From Bifidobacterium sp. ESL0763 (GTDB taxonomy: Bacteria > Actinomycetota > Actinomycetes > Actinomycetales > Bifidobacteriaceae): 64,000 bases of DNA. The stretch is from contig NZ_JAQTHW010000002.1 of NCBI RefSeq assembly GCF_029433395.1, forward strand, positions 1,116,001 to 1,180,000, written 5' to 3'. This document shows, one piece after another, positions 54,674 through 63,654 of this stretch. Made by a program: the position numbers and the translations under genes. Under the pieces are notes generated by a model. The model was given only the letters and a program-made list of their open reading frames with translations. It did not search any database and was not told where the DNA came from. The first letter of the stretch is position 1. Each line of letters begins with the position of its first letter.

Positions 54674-57600
54674 CTACTCTTGCTCCAACTTTTGGCTCAC
54701 CACCGCCGTGACTCCGTCGGAGCGCATCGTCACGCCGTAGAGCGCGTCGGCGATGGCCATGGTGCGCTGCTGGTGGGTGATGACGATGAGTTGGGCGTGC
54801 CGGCGCAGGTCGTTGAACGCGTTGATCAGGCGGGTGAGGTTGATGTCGTCGAGGGCGGCCTCCACCTCGTCCATCACGTAGAACGGGCTGGGGCGCGCGG
54901 TGAAGATGGCGAAGAGCAGCGCCAGCGCCGTCAACGAGCGTTCGCCGCCGGAGAGCAGGCTCAGCTGCTTGACGCGCTTGCCCGCGGGGCTCGCCTCGAC
55001 GATGACGCCCGTGGTGAGCAGGTCGTCGGGGTCCTCCAGGCGCAGCCGCCCCTTGCCGCCGGGGAAGAGCGTGGCGAAGACCTTCTCGAAGGCGACCGCC
55101 GTGTCGTCGAAGGCGTTCTTGAACACCTCGATCATGGTGTGGTCGAGGTCCTTGATGAGCTTCAGCAGGTCGTCGCGGCTCTTGGCCACGTCGTTGCGCT
55201 GGTCGTTGAGGTACTGGTTGCGCGTCTCTAGAGCGTCGAACTCCTCGGCCGCCAGCGGGTTGACCTTGCCCAGCGCCTTCAGGTCGCGCTCGGCCTTCTT
55301 GAGGCGCTTCTCCTGCTCGGCGCGGACGTAGGGCACCGTCTGGTAGCGCGAGATGTCGAACGTCCTGCGGGGCGCGTCGTCACCAGCGCCGGCTGCGGTA
55401 TCGTCGTCACCGTCGCCGTCCAGTTCACCGCCACGATCGGATGTGTCATCGCCGGCAACGGCCATCCCGGGCGTCTCGGCCACGACGGCGCCGGCAGCGG
55501 AACCAGAACCGGCCATGCCGGCATCCCCGGCTTCGCCCTCATCGTTGTCCGTTCCTTCAATCGGCACCGGATGACCCTCGTCGTCGAGCACCGGCACCGG
55601 CCTGTCGGGGCCGTATTCGTCGACCAGCGCCTTCAGCCCCATGCCCAGGGTGTCGGAGACCTTCTGCTCAATCTGGCCGTACCGCGCCGCCAGCCGCTCG
55701 CGGTTGACGTCGAGCTCGTGTTCGCGCCGCTGCAGCTGCGCCACCTTCGGCTCCTGCCCGTCGCGCTGGGCGCGCAGCGTCTTGAGTTCCGCGTCGTGGC
55801 TCGAGGCGGCCTTGGAGAGCTCGTCGCGCCTGGCGACCACGGTTTCGAGCTCGGAGGCGACCAGGGCGGCCATGCCCCGGGCGTCCGCGGCGATCTGACG
55901 GTCGTGACGCTGCTGGCGCTCGCGCTTGTCGTTGAGGGCCTTCATCCTCGCCCGCCTGGCGACCGCCTCGTTCGACTGGTCGTGCAGCAGGCCGGCCTGG
56001 CGTTCGAGCGAATCGGCCTTGCGGCTGGCGTCGTTGAAGACGATCTTGGCCGAGACCTCCTGCTCGCGCGCCTTGTCGAGCGTGGTCTCCAAGTCGCGCA
56101 CGCGCCGGTCCAGGTCGTCGAAATCGTCGTCGCCGGCGTCGCTGTGCTCCGCCTTGTCCAAGGCCTGCCTCAGGTCCTCGAGCTTGAGCTGGTGGGTCGC
56201 CCGCTCGTCGTCGGAACGTTTGATCCTCTCGTCGAGCCCGCTCATCTGGCGTTCGAACTGCCGGACCCGCTCCTCGACGCTGTTGAGGTTCTTGCGCGCC
56301 TGGTCGGCCTTGACCTTGGCCTGGATGCGCTGTTGCGACTGGCGGTCGACCTCGAGCCGGGCCGCCTCGAGCGCCTTGCTCGCCTTTTCGATCTTCGGCC
56401 TAATCGCTTCGGCCTCGCCTTCGAGCCGGGCCGCCTGCGCGCCCGCCTTGTCGCGCCGGGCGGCCAGCGACAGGTCGCTCTGCGAGCGTGACGAGCCGCC
56501 GATGGCGCCCACGGCGTTGACCACCTCGCCGTCCTCGGTGACGGCCTGGGCGAAACGGTGGTCCTTCAGGGCTCCGAGCGCGGCGTCCATATCGGGCACC
56601 GCGGCCACGTCGGCGAGCAGCAGGCGCACCGCGGCCACGACGCTGGAAGCGAAGCCTTGGTCCTTGGCGGACGGGTTGACGCCGATCAGCGCGGCCGCAC
56701 ATGTCGGTTGGCCGTCATCGGCCTTGGCGTCGATACCTTCATCGCCGGCTCCGGCACCTTCCGCCAGCGGGTGCAGCACGACGGCCTGGCCGAGCTTGCC
56801 CTCGCTCGCCCGCCTCAGGGCCTCGACCATGTTGGATTCGCCGGGCACCACGATGGCGCTGGCGAACTGGTCGAGCGCGTGGGCGACGGCCTCCTCCCAG
56901 CCGTCCTCGACATGGATGAAGTCGGCGAGCCGGCCCAGGGCGGCCACCGCGTCGTCGTGTTCGAGCTCGCCGGAGGCGTTGCGGCTTTCCAGTGTCTCGT
57001 TCAACGCGTCGGCCTTGGCCTTCAATGCCGTCACCTTGGCGGTGGCCGCACGCAGCTGCTCCCGCAGGGCGTCCAGCTCCTCCTGGCGCCGGTGCATCGC
57101 ATCCTTCGCCTCTTCGAGGTCGGTGGCCGCATCGTCCCCGCCGGTTGCCTCGGTCTCGCGCTGCAGGGCGGTGCGTTGGGCCTCGGCGTCATCGCGCTGT
57201 TTGGCGACGGACTCGCGTTGGGCGTTGAAATCCTTGGAGCGGCTGGCGGCCAGGTCGATGGCCGACTCCTCGCGCGCGGCCAGCTCGCGCAGGTTGGCGA
57301 CCTGGGAGGTGTGCTCCTGGGCGGCCTTGCGCAGCTGGGTGAGGGTCTGGCGTGCGGCGGCGAGCTGCTTCTCGTCGTCGGCGCGGGTCTCGGTGGCCTT
57401 GTCGTAGGCCAGGCGCATGTCGTCGACGGCCTTGCGCTGCTCGGCGGCCTGCCCGTCGAGCTCCTTGGCGCGCGACTCCAGGATGTCGGGGTCCTCGCCG
57501 AAGTTCGTGATCATCTGGCCGGCCAGCGAGCGGGCGCGCTCGTCGGCGAGCGAGGCCAGGGAGCGGAAGCGCTCCTCGATGCCCGAAAGCTCGTGCCAGA

Positions 57601-58465
57601 TGTCGTTGATCCGGGCCATCTCGGGGCTCGACTTGGAGCTCAGCGCCTCGATCTGCTCGATCTGCACCTTGACCTGGGCCAGCTCGCGCTGCGCGGCCTC
57701 CAGCTGGTGGCGCACCTCCCCCAGCTCGCCCCGCAGCTCGGCGCGGCTGGCCATGGAGCGTTGCGCGTCCTCGGCGAAGATCCTCGCACGCGCGTCACGC
57801 AGGGAGATCTGGATGCTGGCGGCGCGACGGGAGATCTTGGCCTGGCGGCCCAGCGGGCCCAGCTGGCGGTGGATCTCGCGCAGCAGGTCGTCGGTGCGGG
57901 CGAGGTTGCCTTCGGCCCGCTTGAGCTTGCGCAGCGCGCGTTCCTTGCGCTTGCGGTGCTTGAGCACGCCGGCGGCCTCCTCGATGAAGGCGCGGTGGCC
58001 GGCCGGATCGGCCTTGAGGATCTCGTCGAGCCTGCCCTGCCCGACGATGACGTGCATCTGCTGGCCCAGGCCGGTGTCGCTCAGCAGCTCCTGGATGTCC
58101 AGCAGCCTGCAGGGCGAGCCGTTGATGGCGTATTCACTGCCGCCGTTGCGGTAGATGGTGCGGCTGATGGTCACTTCGGTGTAGTCGATGTTGAGCGTGC
58201 CGTCGGTGTTGTCGATCGTCAGGCTCACCTGCGCGCGGCCCAACGGCGGGCGCGAGGAGGTGCCGGCGAAGATGACGTCCTCCATGGAGGTGCCGCGCAG
58301 GTTCTTGGCGCCCTGCTCGCCCATCACCCAGGTCAGCGCGTCGACGATGTTGGATTTGCCGGAGCCATTGGGACCGACCACGGCGGTGATGCCCGGCTCG
58401 AAGCGCAGCGTGGTGGCGGAGGCGAAGGACTTGAAGCCCCTAAGCGTCAATTCCTTGAGATACAT
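54674..58465 (-). CDS. smc: Chromosome segregation protein SMC
   Basis: A 1263-residue condensin ATPase. The N-terminal head has AVVGPNGSGKSNIVDALTW; two long coiled coils surround a hinge at about residues 530-680 (FIHVEDGWEEAVAHALDQFA, GAIGGSSRSQSD). The C-terminal head has LSLLSGGERSLTALALL (signature) and YVMDEVEAALDDINL (Walker B). In the second coil an insertion of about 70 residues rich in Gly, Asp and Ala (about 975-1045) interrupts the helix near the head. It acts with ScpA and ScpB encoded at 26.3-28.0 kb. AAAGGA lies 11 bases before the ATG. Confidence 0.95.
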   Translation of the reverse strand: MYLKELTLRGFKSFASATTLRFEPGITAVVGPNGSGKSNIVDALTWVMGEQGAKNLRGTSMEDVIFAGTSSRPPLGRAQVSLTIDNTDGTLNIDYTEVTISRTIYRNGGSEYAINGSPCRLLDIQELLSDTGLGQQMHVIVGQGRLDEILKADPAGHRAFIEEAAGVLKHRKRKERALRKLKRAEGNLARTDDLLREIHRQLGPLGRQAKISRRAASIQISLRDARARIFAEDAQRSMASRAELRGELGEVRHQLEAAQRELAQVKVQIEQIEALSSKSSPEMARINDIWHELSGIEERFRSLASLADERARSLAGQMITNFGEDPDILESRAKELDGQAAEQRKAVDDMRLAYDKATETRADDEKQLAAARQTLTQLRKAAQEHTSQVANLRELAAREESAIDLAASRSKDFNAQRESVAKQRDDAEAQRTALQRETEATGGDDAATDLEEAKDAMHRRQEELDALREQLRAATAKVTALKAKADALNETLESRNASGELEHDDAVAALGRLADFIHVEDGWEEAVAHALDQFASAIVVPGESNMVEALRRASEGKLGQAVVLHPLAEGAGAGDEGIDAKADDGQPTCAAALIGVNPSAKDQGFASSVVAAVRLLLADVAAVPDMDAALGALKDHRFAQAVTEDGEVVNAVGAIGGSSRSQSDLSLAARRDKAGAQAARLEGEAEAIRPKIEKASKALEAARLEVDRQSQQRIQAKVKADQARKNLNSVEERVRQFERQMSGLDERIKRSDDERATHQLKLEDLRQALDKAEHSDAGDDDFDDLDRRVRDLETTLDKAREQEVSAKIVFNDASRKADSLERQAGLLHDQSNEAVARRARMKALNDKRERQQRHDRQIAADARGMAALVASELETVVARRDELSKAASSHDAELKTLRAQRDGQEPKVAQLQRREHELDVNRERLAARYGQIEQKVSDTLGMGLKALVDEYGPDRPVPVLDDEGHPVPIEGTDNDEGEAGDAGMAGSGSAAGAVVAETPGMAVAGDDTSDRGGELDGDGDDDTAAGAGDDAPRRTFDISRYQTVPYVRAEQEKRLKKAERDLKALGKVNPLAAEEFDALETRNQYLNDQRNDVAKSRDDLLKLIKDLDHTMIEVFKNAFDDTAVAFEKVFATLFPGGKGRLRLEDPDDLLTTGVIVEASPAGKRVKQLSLLSGGERSLTALALLFAIFTARPSPFYVMDEVEAALDDINLTRLINAFNDLRRHAQLIVITHQQRTMAIADALYGVTMRSDGVTAVVSQKLEQE

Positions 58466-58585
58466 CGATGATGGCTTCCTTTGCTCTTCCCGCTCCGCCC
58501 GGGCGCCTTCATACGGCGCTTCCGCTTTCCCTAGCCATCATACCGTCTGGGGCAACCCAACAAACCGTCCATTCATGACACAACT

Positions 58586-58631
58586 GCGACGAAAAGCACG
58601 GAAACCGGCACGAAAACATGCTTTTCGTCGC
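58586..58631. repeat. AAAAGCA-type palindromic repeat upstream of smc
   Basis: GCGACGAAAAGCA (58586-58598) and TGCTTTTCGTCGC (58619-58631) pair perfectly over 13 bp around a 20-base A-rich centre. It belongs with the pair at 29447-29555 by stem and centre pattern. It lies between folC and smc. Confidence 0.75.
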
Positions 58632-58663
58632 GTCGGCCGAGGAGCTTTCCCACGGGCCTTGGC

Positions 58664-60280
58664 TTATTCGGCGGCCTTGCCGGCCTGGCTGTTGGCGTGG
58701 TGGCGCAGTTGCTCGGCGGTGGCGCCCGGCTCGGTCTCGTTGGCGAACGGCACCTGCTTCACCCCGAAATCGCCGAACGCGTCGCCGAAGACCTCGGAGA
58801 CGATGTCCTCGTCGTCATCCTTGGCCGCCGCGGCGGCGTCGGTGGCGTCCTTCGCCTTGCCGGCCACGCGCTGGGCCTTGGGCAGGGCGAGCTCGGGGTT
58901 CTTGCGCTCGGCCAGCAGCGTGCGGGCGTCGCCGGCGGTGACGAAGCTGCCGCAGATCAGCACCCCGTGGCCGTAGCCCACGCCCAGCTCGTCGTTCTCG
59001 TCGACCAGGTCGACGGCCCTCTGGATGGCGTCCGGCAGCTCGTCGATGCGGGTGACCCGGTCGCGCCCGAAGACACCCACGGCGATCTTCTCGAGCTGCT
59101 CGGCGGGCATGACGCGCTCGCGCCACGAGTTCTCGGTGACGATCAGCTGGCTCAGGATCGGCTCGAGGGTGCCGAGGTACTCCTCGACCTGCTTGTCCTT
59201 CATCATGGCGACCACACCGACCAGCTGCTCGAAGTGATAGTTCTCCTCGATGGCCGCGCGCAGCGATTCGGCGGCGTTGACGTTGTGGCCGCCGTCGACG
59301 ATGATGGTCGGCGAGGTGCGCACCTGCTCGATGCGCCCGGGGATCCGCACCCCGCCCAGCGCCTCGGAGACGACCTCCTCGGTGAGCCTGCCGGCCACGG
59401 GGATGACCGTCTCTGCCGCCGCGAGCGCCGCCAGCGCGTTGTGGGCCTGGTGCTCGCCGAACTTGGCGACGGGGATGTCCCTGTAGGTGCCGTTGGGCGT
59501 GCGCAGGGTGACCACCTGGCCGCCGACCGCAGGCTGACGCGAGACAACCTCCATCTCCTCGCCGTCGCGCACCATGGTGGCGTGCGCCTTGACGGCCGCC
59601 GCCTCGAGCACGGGCATGACCTCGGCCTCGTGGGGCTGGGCGCCGATGATGGCGGTGGACTCGTGCTTGATGATGCCGGCCTTCTCGGCGGCGATCTTGG
59701 CGGGGGTGTCGCCCAGCCACTGCATGTGGTCCATGTCGACCGGGCCGATGATGGCGGCGTCGCCGTTGAGGGCGTTGGTGGCGTCCCAGCGCCCGCCCAT
59801 GCCGACCTCGAAGACGGCCACGTCGACCGGCGCGTCGGCGAACTTCCAGACGGCCATCGACGTCAGGATCTCGAAGTAGCTCATCGGCGCCTTGCCGTCG
59901 GCCTCCATCCTGGCGTCGACCAGGGCCACGAAGTCCTTGATCTGCATCCAGGTGTCGATGAAGTCGTCGTCGCTCAGCTGCTGGCCGTCCACGGCGATGC
60001 GCTCGTTGATCTTCTGCAGGTGCGGGGAGGTATAGAGGCCGGTGCGCATGCCGTAGGCGCGGCAGATGGCCTCGGCCATGCGGGCGGTGGAACCCTTGCC
60101 GTTGGTGCCGGTGATGTGGATGACGCGGAACGTGTCCTCGGGATGGCCCAGCAGGTCGAGCATCATGGCCATGACCTCCAGGTCGTGGTCCAGGGCCTCA
60201 TGCGTGGTGCGCCGGCGCATGATCTCGCGCTCGACCTCCCGGATGGTGATCCCGTTGGTGTGTGGATGCTCGAATGACAT
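58664..60280 (-). CDS. folC: Bifunctional folylpolyglutamate/dihydrofolate synthase
   Basis: A 538-residue Mur-ligase-like enzyme adding glutamate to folates. VIHITGTNGKGSTARMAEAI is the ATP loop, GLYTSPHLQKINERI the family signature, and VGMGGRWDATNAL, IGPVDMDHMQWLGDT and IVDGGHNVNAAESL follow in order. The C-terminal 80 residues are an Ala/Asp-rich extension. GAGGTCTT precedes the ATG. It lies upstream of smc in the same direction. Confidence 0.93.
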   Translation of the reverse strand: MSFEHPHTNGITIREVEREIMRRRTTHEALDHDLEVMAMMLDLLGHPEDTFRVIHITGTNGKGSTARMAEAICRAYGMRTGLYTSPHLQKINERIAVDGQQLSDDDFIDTWMQIKDFVALVDARMEADGKAPMSYFEILTSMAVWKFADAPVDVAVFEVGMGGRWDATNALNGDAAIIGPVDMDHMQWLGDTPAKIAAEKAGIIKHESTAIIGAQPHEAEVMPVLEAAAVKAHATMVRDGEEMEVVSRQPAVGGQVVTLRTPNGTYRDIPVAKFGEHQAHNALAALAAAETVIPVAGRLTEEVVSEALGGVRIPGRIEQVRTSPTIIVDGGHNVNAAESLRAAIEENYHFEQLVGVVAMMKDKQVEEYLGTLEPILSQLIVTENSWRERVMPAEQLEKIAVGVFGRDRVTRIDELPDAIQRAVDLVDENDELGVGYGHGVLICGSFVTAGDARTLLAERKNPELALPKAQRVAGKAKDATDAAAAAKDDDEDIVSEVFGDAFGDFGVKQVPFANETEPGATAEQLRHHANSQAGKAAE

Positions 60281-60488
60281 AAGACCTCGTTAGTCGCTGG
60301 AACGCTTGGAAAACAACGGTCCCCATTCTAGGCAACGGTGCCGCCAGCGCTATGCCCCGCGAGGAACGCCCGGCGCGCCCACGCCCTCTGGCCTTCCCGC
60401 CGGCGTGCCGCGGCGTGGAAGCGGGCCTGAAGACGGGTACGCGGGCCACTAGGATGGAGGCATATCCATTCATCGACCAGGAGAGGAC

Positions 60489-62087
60489 ATGAGCGAAGTC
60501 GTGACGAGCAAGGACAGGGAATACGAGGCACAGGAAATGGCGCAGGCGCCGGGAGCCGACCAGCCGATGGCCGACAGGACGAACAACCGCACGCTGCGGC
60601 CGACCACCTCGAAGAAATTCGCGGAGTTCATGAAGACCGGCTGGGAGGACCAGGAGCCCGAGATCAAACCGCTGGAATCCAGCAGGTTCATCGGCGCGCG
60701 CCTCAAGGCACTGGGCAAGCGCTTCGAAGGCGAACGCATCGTCATCCCCGCCGGCCAGCCCAAGACGCGCAACAACGACGACGACTACGCCTTCCGCCCG
60801 AACACCGAGTTCTCCTATTACACCGGGCTCGGCCAGGACTACGAGGCCGGCGCCGTGCTCGTCCTGAACCCGGTCGACCCCGACTCCCCCGAGGCGAAGG
60901 CCGGCGCGACCCACACCCCCGAGCTCTTCGTCGCGCCCCGCGCCGACAACAGCACCGAGGCCTACTACGCCGACGCGCACTACGGCGAGTACTGGGTCGG
61001 CCCCCGCGCCGGCCTGAAGGAGCTCAACGCGATGACCGGCATCGCCACCCACGACATCGCCCAGCTGCCCGACGCCCTGGGCAAGGACGTCGGCGCCGAG
61101 GCCGGGGCGGTGCACATGCGCGTCATCCGCCTGGCCGACCCGCAGATGACCGACGAGGTCGAGGGTGTGCGCGAGGCCAACGGCTTCCCCGATCCGGACG
61201 CCAACGAGAAGGCCGACGACGAGCTGCAGGAGTTCGCCTCGACCGCGCGTATGGTCAAGGACTCCTACGAGGTCGGCGAGATCCGCAAGGCCGTGGCCGC
61301 CACCAAGCACGGCTTCGACCGCATCCTCACCCGCCTGCCCGAGGCCGTGGGCAAGCCGCGCAGCGAGCGCATGCTGGAAGGCGAGTTCAACGCCGTCTCG
61401 CGCGAGGAGGGCAACACGGTGGGCTACGACACCATCATCGCCTCCGGCGAGCACGCGCCCATCCTGCACTGGATGCGCAACACCGGCGTCGTGGGCCACG
61501 GCGAGATGCTGCTGATCGACGCGGGCATCGAGGTCGACAGCCTCTACACCGCCGACATCACCCGCACCTTCCCGGTGGACGGCAAGTTCACCCCGCTGCA
61601 GAAGAAGATCTACCAGGCCGTGCTCGACAGCCAGCAGGCCGGTTTCGAGGCCGCCAAGCCCGGCGCCACCTACTCCGACATCCACCATGCCTGCATGCGC
61701 GTCATCGCGCAGAAACTGCACGACTGGGGCATCCTGAAGGTCGACGTGGAGGAATCGCTCTCCCCCTTGGGCCAGCAGCACCGCCGTTGGCTCGCCTGCG
61801 GCGTGGCGCACCATCTGGGACTCGACGTGCACGACTGCGCGCAGGCACGCTACGAGTCCTACCAGGGTGCGAAAATCACGCCGGGCATGGTCTTCACCAT
61901 CGAGCCGGGCCTCTACTTCGCCAAGAACGACCTGCTGCTGCCCCCGGAGATGCGCGGCATCGGCGTGCGCATCGAGGACGACGTCTTGATGACCGAGGAC
62001 GGGCCCGAGTGGATCTCGAAGGACATCCCGAAGCAGATCTCGGACGTGGAGGAGTGGATGGCGCAGCGCGCGGCTGTCAGGAAGTAG
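60489..62087 (+). CDS. pepP: Xaa-Pro aminopeptidase (aminopeptidase P, M24 family)
   Basis: A 532-residue metallopeptidase releasing N-terminal residues before proline. The AMP_N domain has RNNDDDYAFRPNTEFSYYTG; the pita-bread domain has metal ligands in LIDAGIEVDSLYTADITRTF (two Asp), GVAHHLGLDVHD (His), MVFTIEPGLYF (Glu) and GVRIEDDVLMTEDG (Glu). Two insertions enlarge it relative to the E. coli enzyme. AGGAGAGGAC precedes the ATG. The conserved-loop inverted repeat begins 29 bases after the stop. Confidence 0.94.
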   Translation: MSEVVTSKDREYEAQEMAQAPGADQPMADRTNNRTLRPTTSKKFAEFMKTGWEDQEPEIKPLESSRFIGARLKALGKRFEGERIVIPAGQPKTRNNDDDYAFRPNTEFSYYTGLGQDYEAGAVLVLNPVDPDSPEAKAGATHTPELFVAPRADNSTEAYYADAHYGEYWVGPRAGLKELNAMTGIATHDIAQLPDALGKDVGAEAGAVHMRVIRLADPQMTDEVEGVREANGFPDPDANEKADDELQEFASTARMVKDSYEVGEIRKAVAATKHGFDRILTRLPEAVGKPRSERMLEGEFNAVSREEGNTVGYDTIIASGEHAPILHWMRNTGVVGHGEMLLIDAGIEVDSLYTADITRTFPVDGKFTPLQKKIYQAVLDSQQAGFEAAKPGATYSDIHHACMRVIAQKLHDWGILKVDVEESLSPLGQQHRRWLACGVAHHLGLDVHDCAQARYESYQGAKITPGMVFTIEPGLYFAKNDLLLPPEMRGIGVRIEDDVLMTEDGPEWISKDIPKQISDVEEWMAQRAAVRK

Positions 62088-62116
62088 GTCTTCTTCTTTA
62101 GCGTTCTCTTCCCATC

Positions 62117-62210
62117 GTGGGGGAGGTAAAAATATGTGTTGTCCGACACGCTCCGGGCCGCTCTGGCCAAGTCTTTACGGTCGGACAACACATATTTTTA
62201 CCTCCCCCAC
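62117..62210 (-). repeat. Conserved-loop long inverted repeat, copy 2
   Basis: Left arm 62117-62147 and right arm 62180-62210 are perfectly complementary over 31 bp. The 32-base loop 62148-62179, read on the minus strand, has GACTTGGCC and GAGCGGCCCGGAGCGT exactly as in copy 1, differing only by small insertions. The stem shares almost nothing with copy 1 beyond the loop-proximal CGAC/GTCG. Confidence 0.9.
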
Positions 62211-62281
62211 TACGTATTGATGTCAGCAGGGGCTTATTCGGAACGCGCTGCGGGGTTTGGGGAAGCGGATAGAGAAACGGG

Positions 62282-62325
62282 TTGATTTTTTCGTTAACTT
62301 GGTTAATATATGAAGAACGTTAATT
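62282..62325 (+). promoter_or_regulatory. Promoter and operator candidate for the ROK regulator gene
   Basis: TTGATT (62282-62287) and TAATAT (62304-62309) are 16 bases apart. A dyad TTAAC-TTG-GTTAA (62294-62306) overlaps the -10, and a further GTTAATT half-site lies at 62319-62325. Autorepression by the ROK protein is inferred. Confidence 0.55.
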
Positions 62326-62372
62326 GAGTGTCGGTCACCGCGGGCGGCACCATGGCCCAAGGAGGTGTCGCT

Positions 62373-63641
62373 ATGCAACCCATGTCGCCACGCACCTCGC
62401 CCTCGCTCTCCCAGGTCTCCCGCCGGGACGTGTCGGAATCGAACCGGTCGCATGTGCTCTGGCACCTCTACCGGCACGGGGTCGCCTCGCGCGCGCGGAT
62501 CGCCGAGGCGCTGGGGCTCACCCCCGCCGCCATCACCAAGATCACCGCGCGCCTCATCTCCTCCGGGCTCATCGCCGAGACGGGCGACATCGAGGGCAGC
62601 CGTCGCCGCCGCTCGATAGGCCTGGCCCTCAACACCGAACGCTTCCACTTCATCGGCGTGAAATTCGCCCGCAGCCTCGTCGAGGTCGGCGTCTTCGACC
62701 TGGCCGGCGGGCGCATCAGCCTCATCGACCTGCCGGACGTCGCCGACGACACCGTGGGCGAGGCCGTCGCCGCGATCCACCGCACCATCGACCGGCTGCT
62801 GGCCGGAGACGAACGGATCGTCGCCATCGGCATGGCCGTCCCCGGCCCCTACCTGCGCCAGACGGGACGCACGGCGCTTGTCTCGTCGATGCCCCATTGG
62901 CGCGACATCGACTTCATCGAGGAGTTCGCGCAGGGCTCCCCCGTCCCCGTCATCATCGAGCAGGACGCGCGCGCCGGAGCCTTGGCGCAGCGGCTCTTCG
63001 GCGAGCCGGACGGCACGGGCAGCCTGGCCTACTACCTGCTGGGCGAGGGCGTCGGTCTGGGCGTGATCGAGAGCGGCAGGCTCGTCAACGGCAGCCTCGG
63101 CGCGGCCACCGAGCTCGGCCACGTCTCCATCGACGTAAACGGCAGGCCCTGCGAATGCGGCAACGTCGGCTGCCTCGAGCGCTACTGCTCGGCCGGCGCC
63201 ATCCACGAGCAGATCGACCGGCGGGGCCTCGTGCCCGGCTCGCGCTCGATGACCCACCGCCAGGCCTGCGAGCGCCTCTTCGAGGCCTCGGAACGGGGCG
63301 ATGAGGGTGCGCGGGAGCTGGTCCGGCAAGTCGGCCGGTACGCGGGCTACGGCTGCGTGACGATATGCAACGCCTTCAACCCCAGCCGCATCGTCATCGG
63401 CGACATCGGCGCGATGGGCGGCGATGTCCTGCTCGACGCGGTCCGCGCGACGGTGGCCGAACGGGTCATCCCCCAGATCGCCGACGCCACCGACATCTCG
63501 CTTTCGGCCCTGCCGACCGACGCCACCGTGCTGGGCGCCGCGGCCGCGGCCATCACCGAATTTTTGGACCATCCGATGCGTTTCGCCGGCATCCCCGGCG
63601 CACGCACGGGCACGGGGCGCCGCAAGACGCCCAGGAACTAG
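62373..63641 (+). CDS. ROK family transcriptional regulator
   Basis: A 422-residue sugar-responsive repressor. A winged helix-turn-helix (RSHVLWHLYRHGVASRARIAE, LTPAAITKITARLISSGLI) precedes a ROK domain with GMAVPGPY, ATELGHVSIDVNG and the zinc motif CECGNVGCLERYCS. AAGGAGGTGTCGCT is a perfect ribosome binding site for ATG 62373, so the ATG at 62328 is not used. A PfkB kinase gene follows after 13 bases; the effector is probably the sugar handled by that operon. Confidence 0.92.
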   Translation: MQPMSPRTSPSLSQVSRRDVSESNRSHVLWHLYRHGVASRARIAEALGLTPAAITKITARLISSGLIAETGDIEGSRRRRSIGLALNTERFHFIGVKFARSLVEVGVFDLAGGRISLIDLPDVADDTVGEAVAAIHRTIDRLLAGDERIVAIGMAVPGPYLRQTGRTALVSSMPHWRDIDFIEEFAQGSPVPVIIEQDARAGALAQRLFGEPDGTGSLAYYLLGEGVGLGVIESGRLVNGSLGAATELGHVSIDVNGRPCECGNVGCLERYCSAGAIHEQIDRRGLVPGSRSMTHRQACERLFEASERGDEGARELVRQVGRYAGYGCVTICNAFNPSRIVIGDIGAMGGDVLLDAVRATVAERVIPQIADATDISLSALPTDATVLGAAAAAITEFLDHPMRFAGIPGARTGTGRRKTPRN

Positions 63642-63654
63642 GAAAGGACCACTC

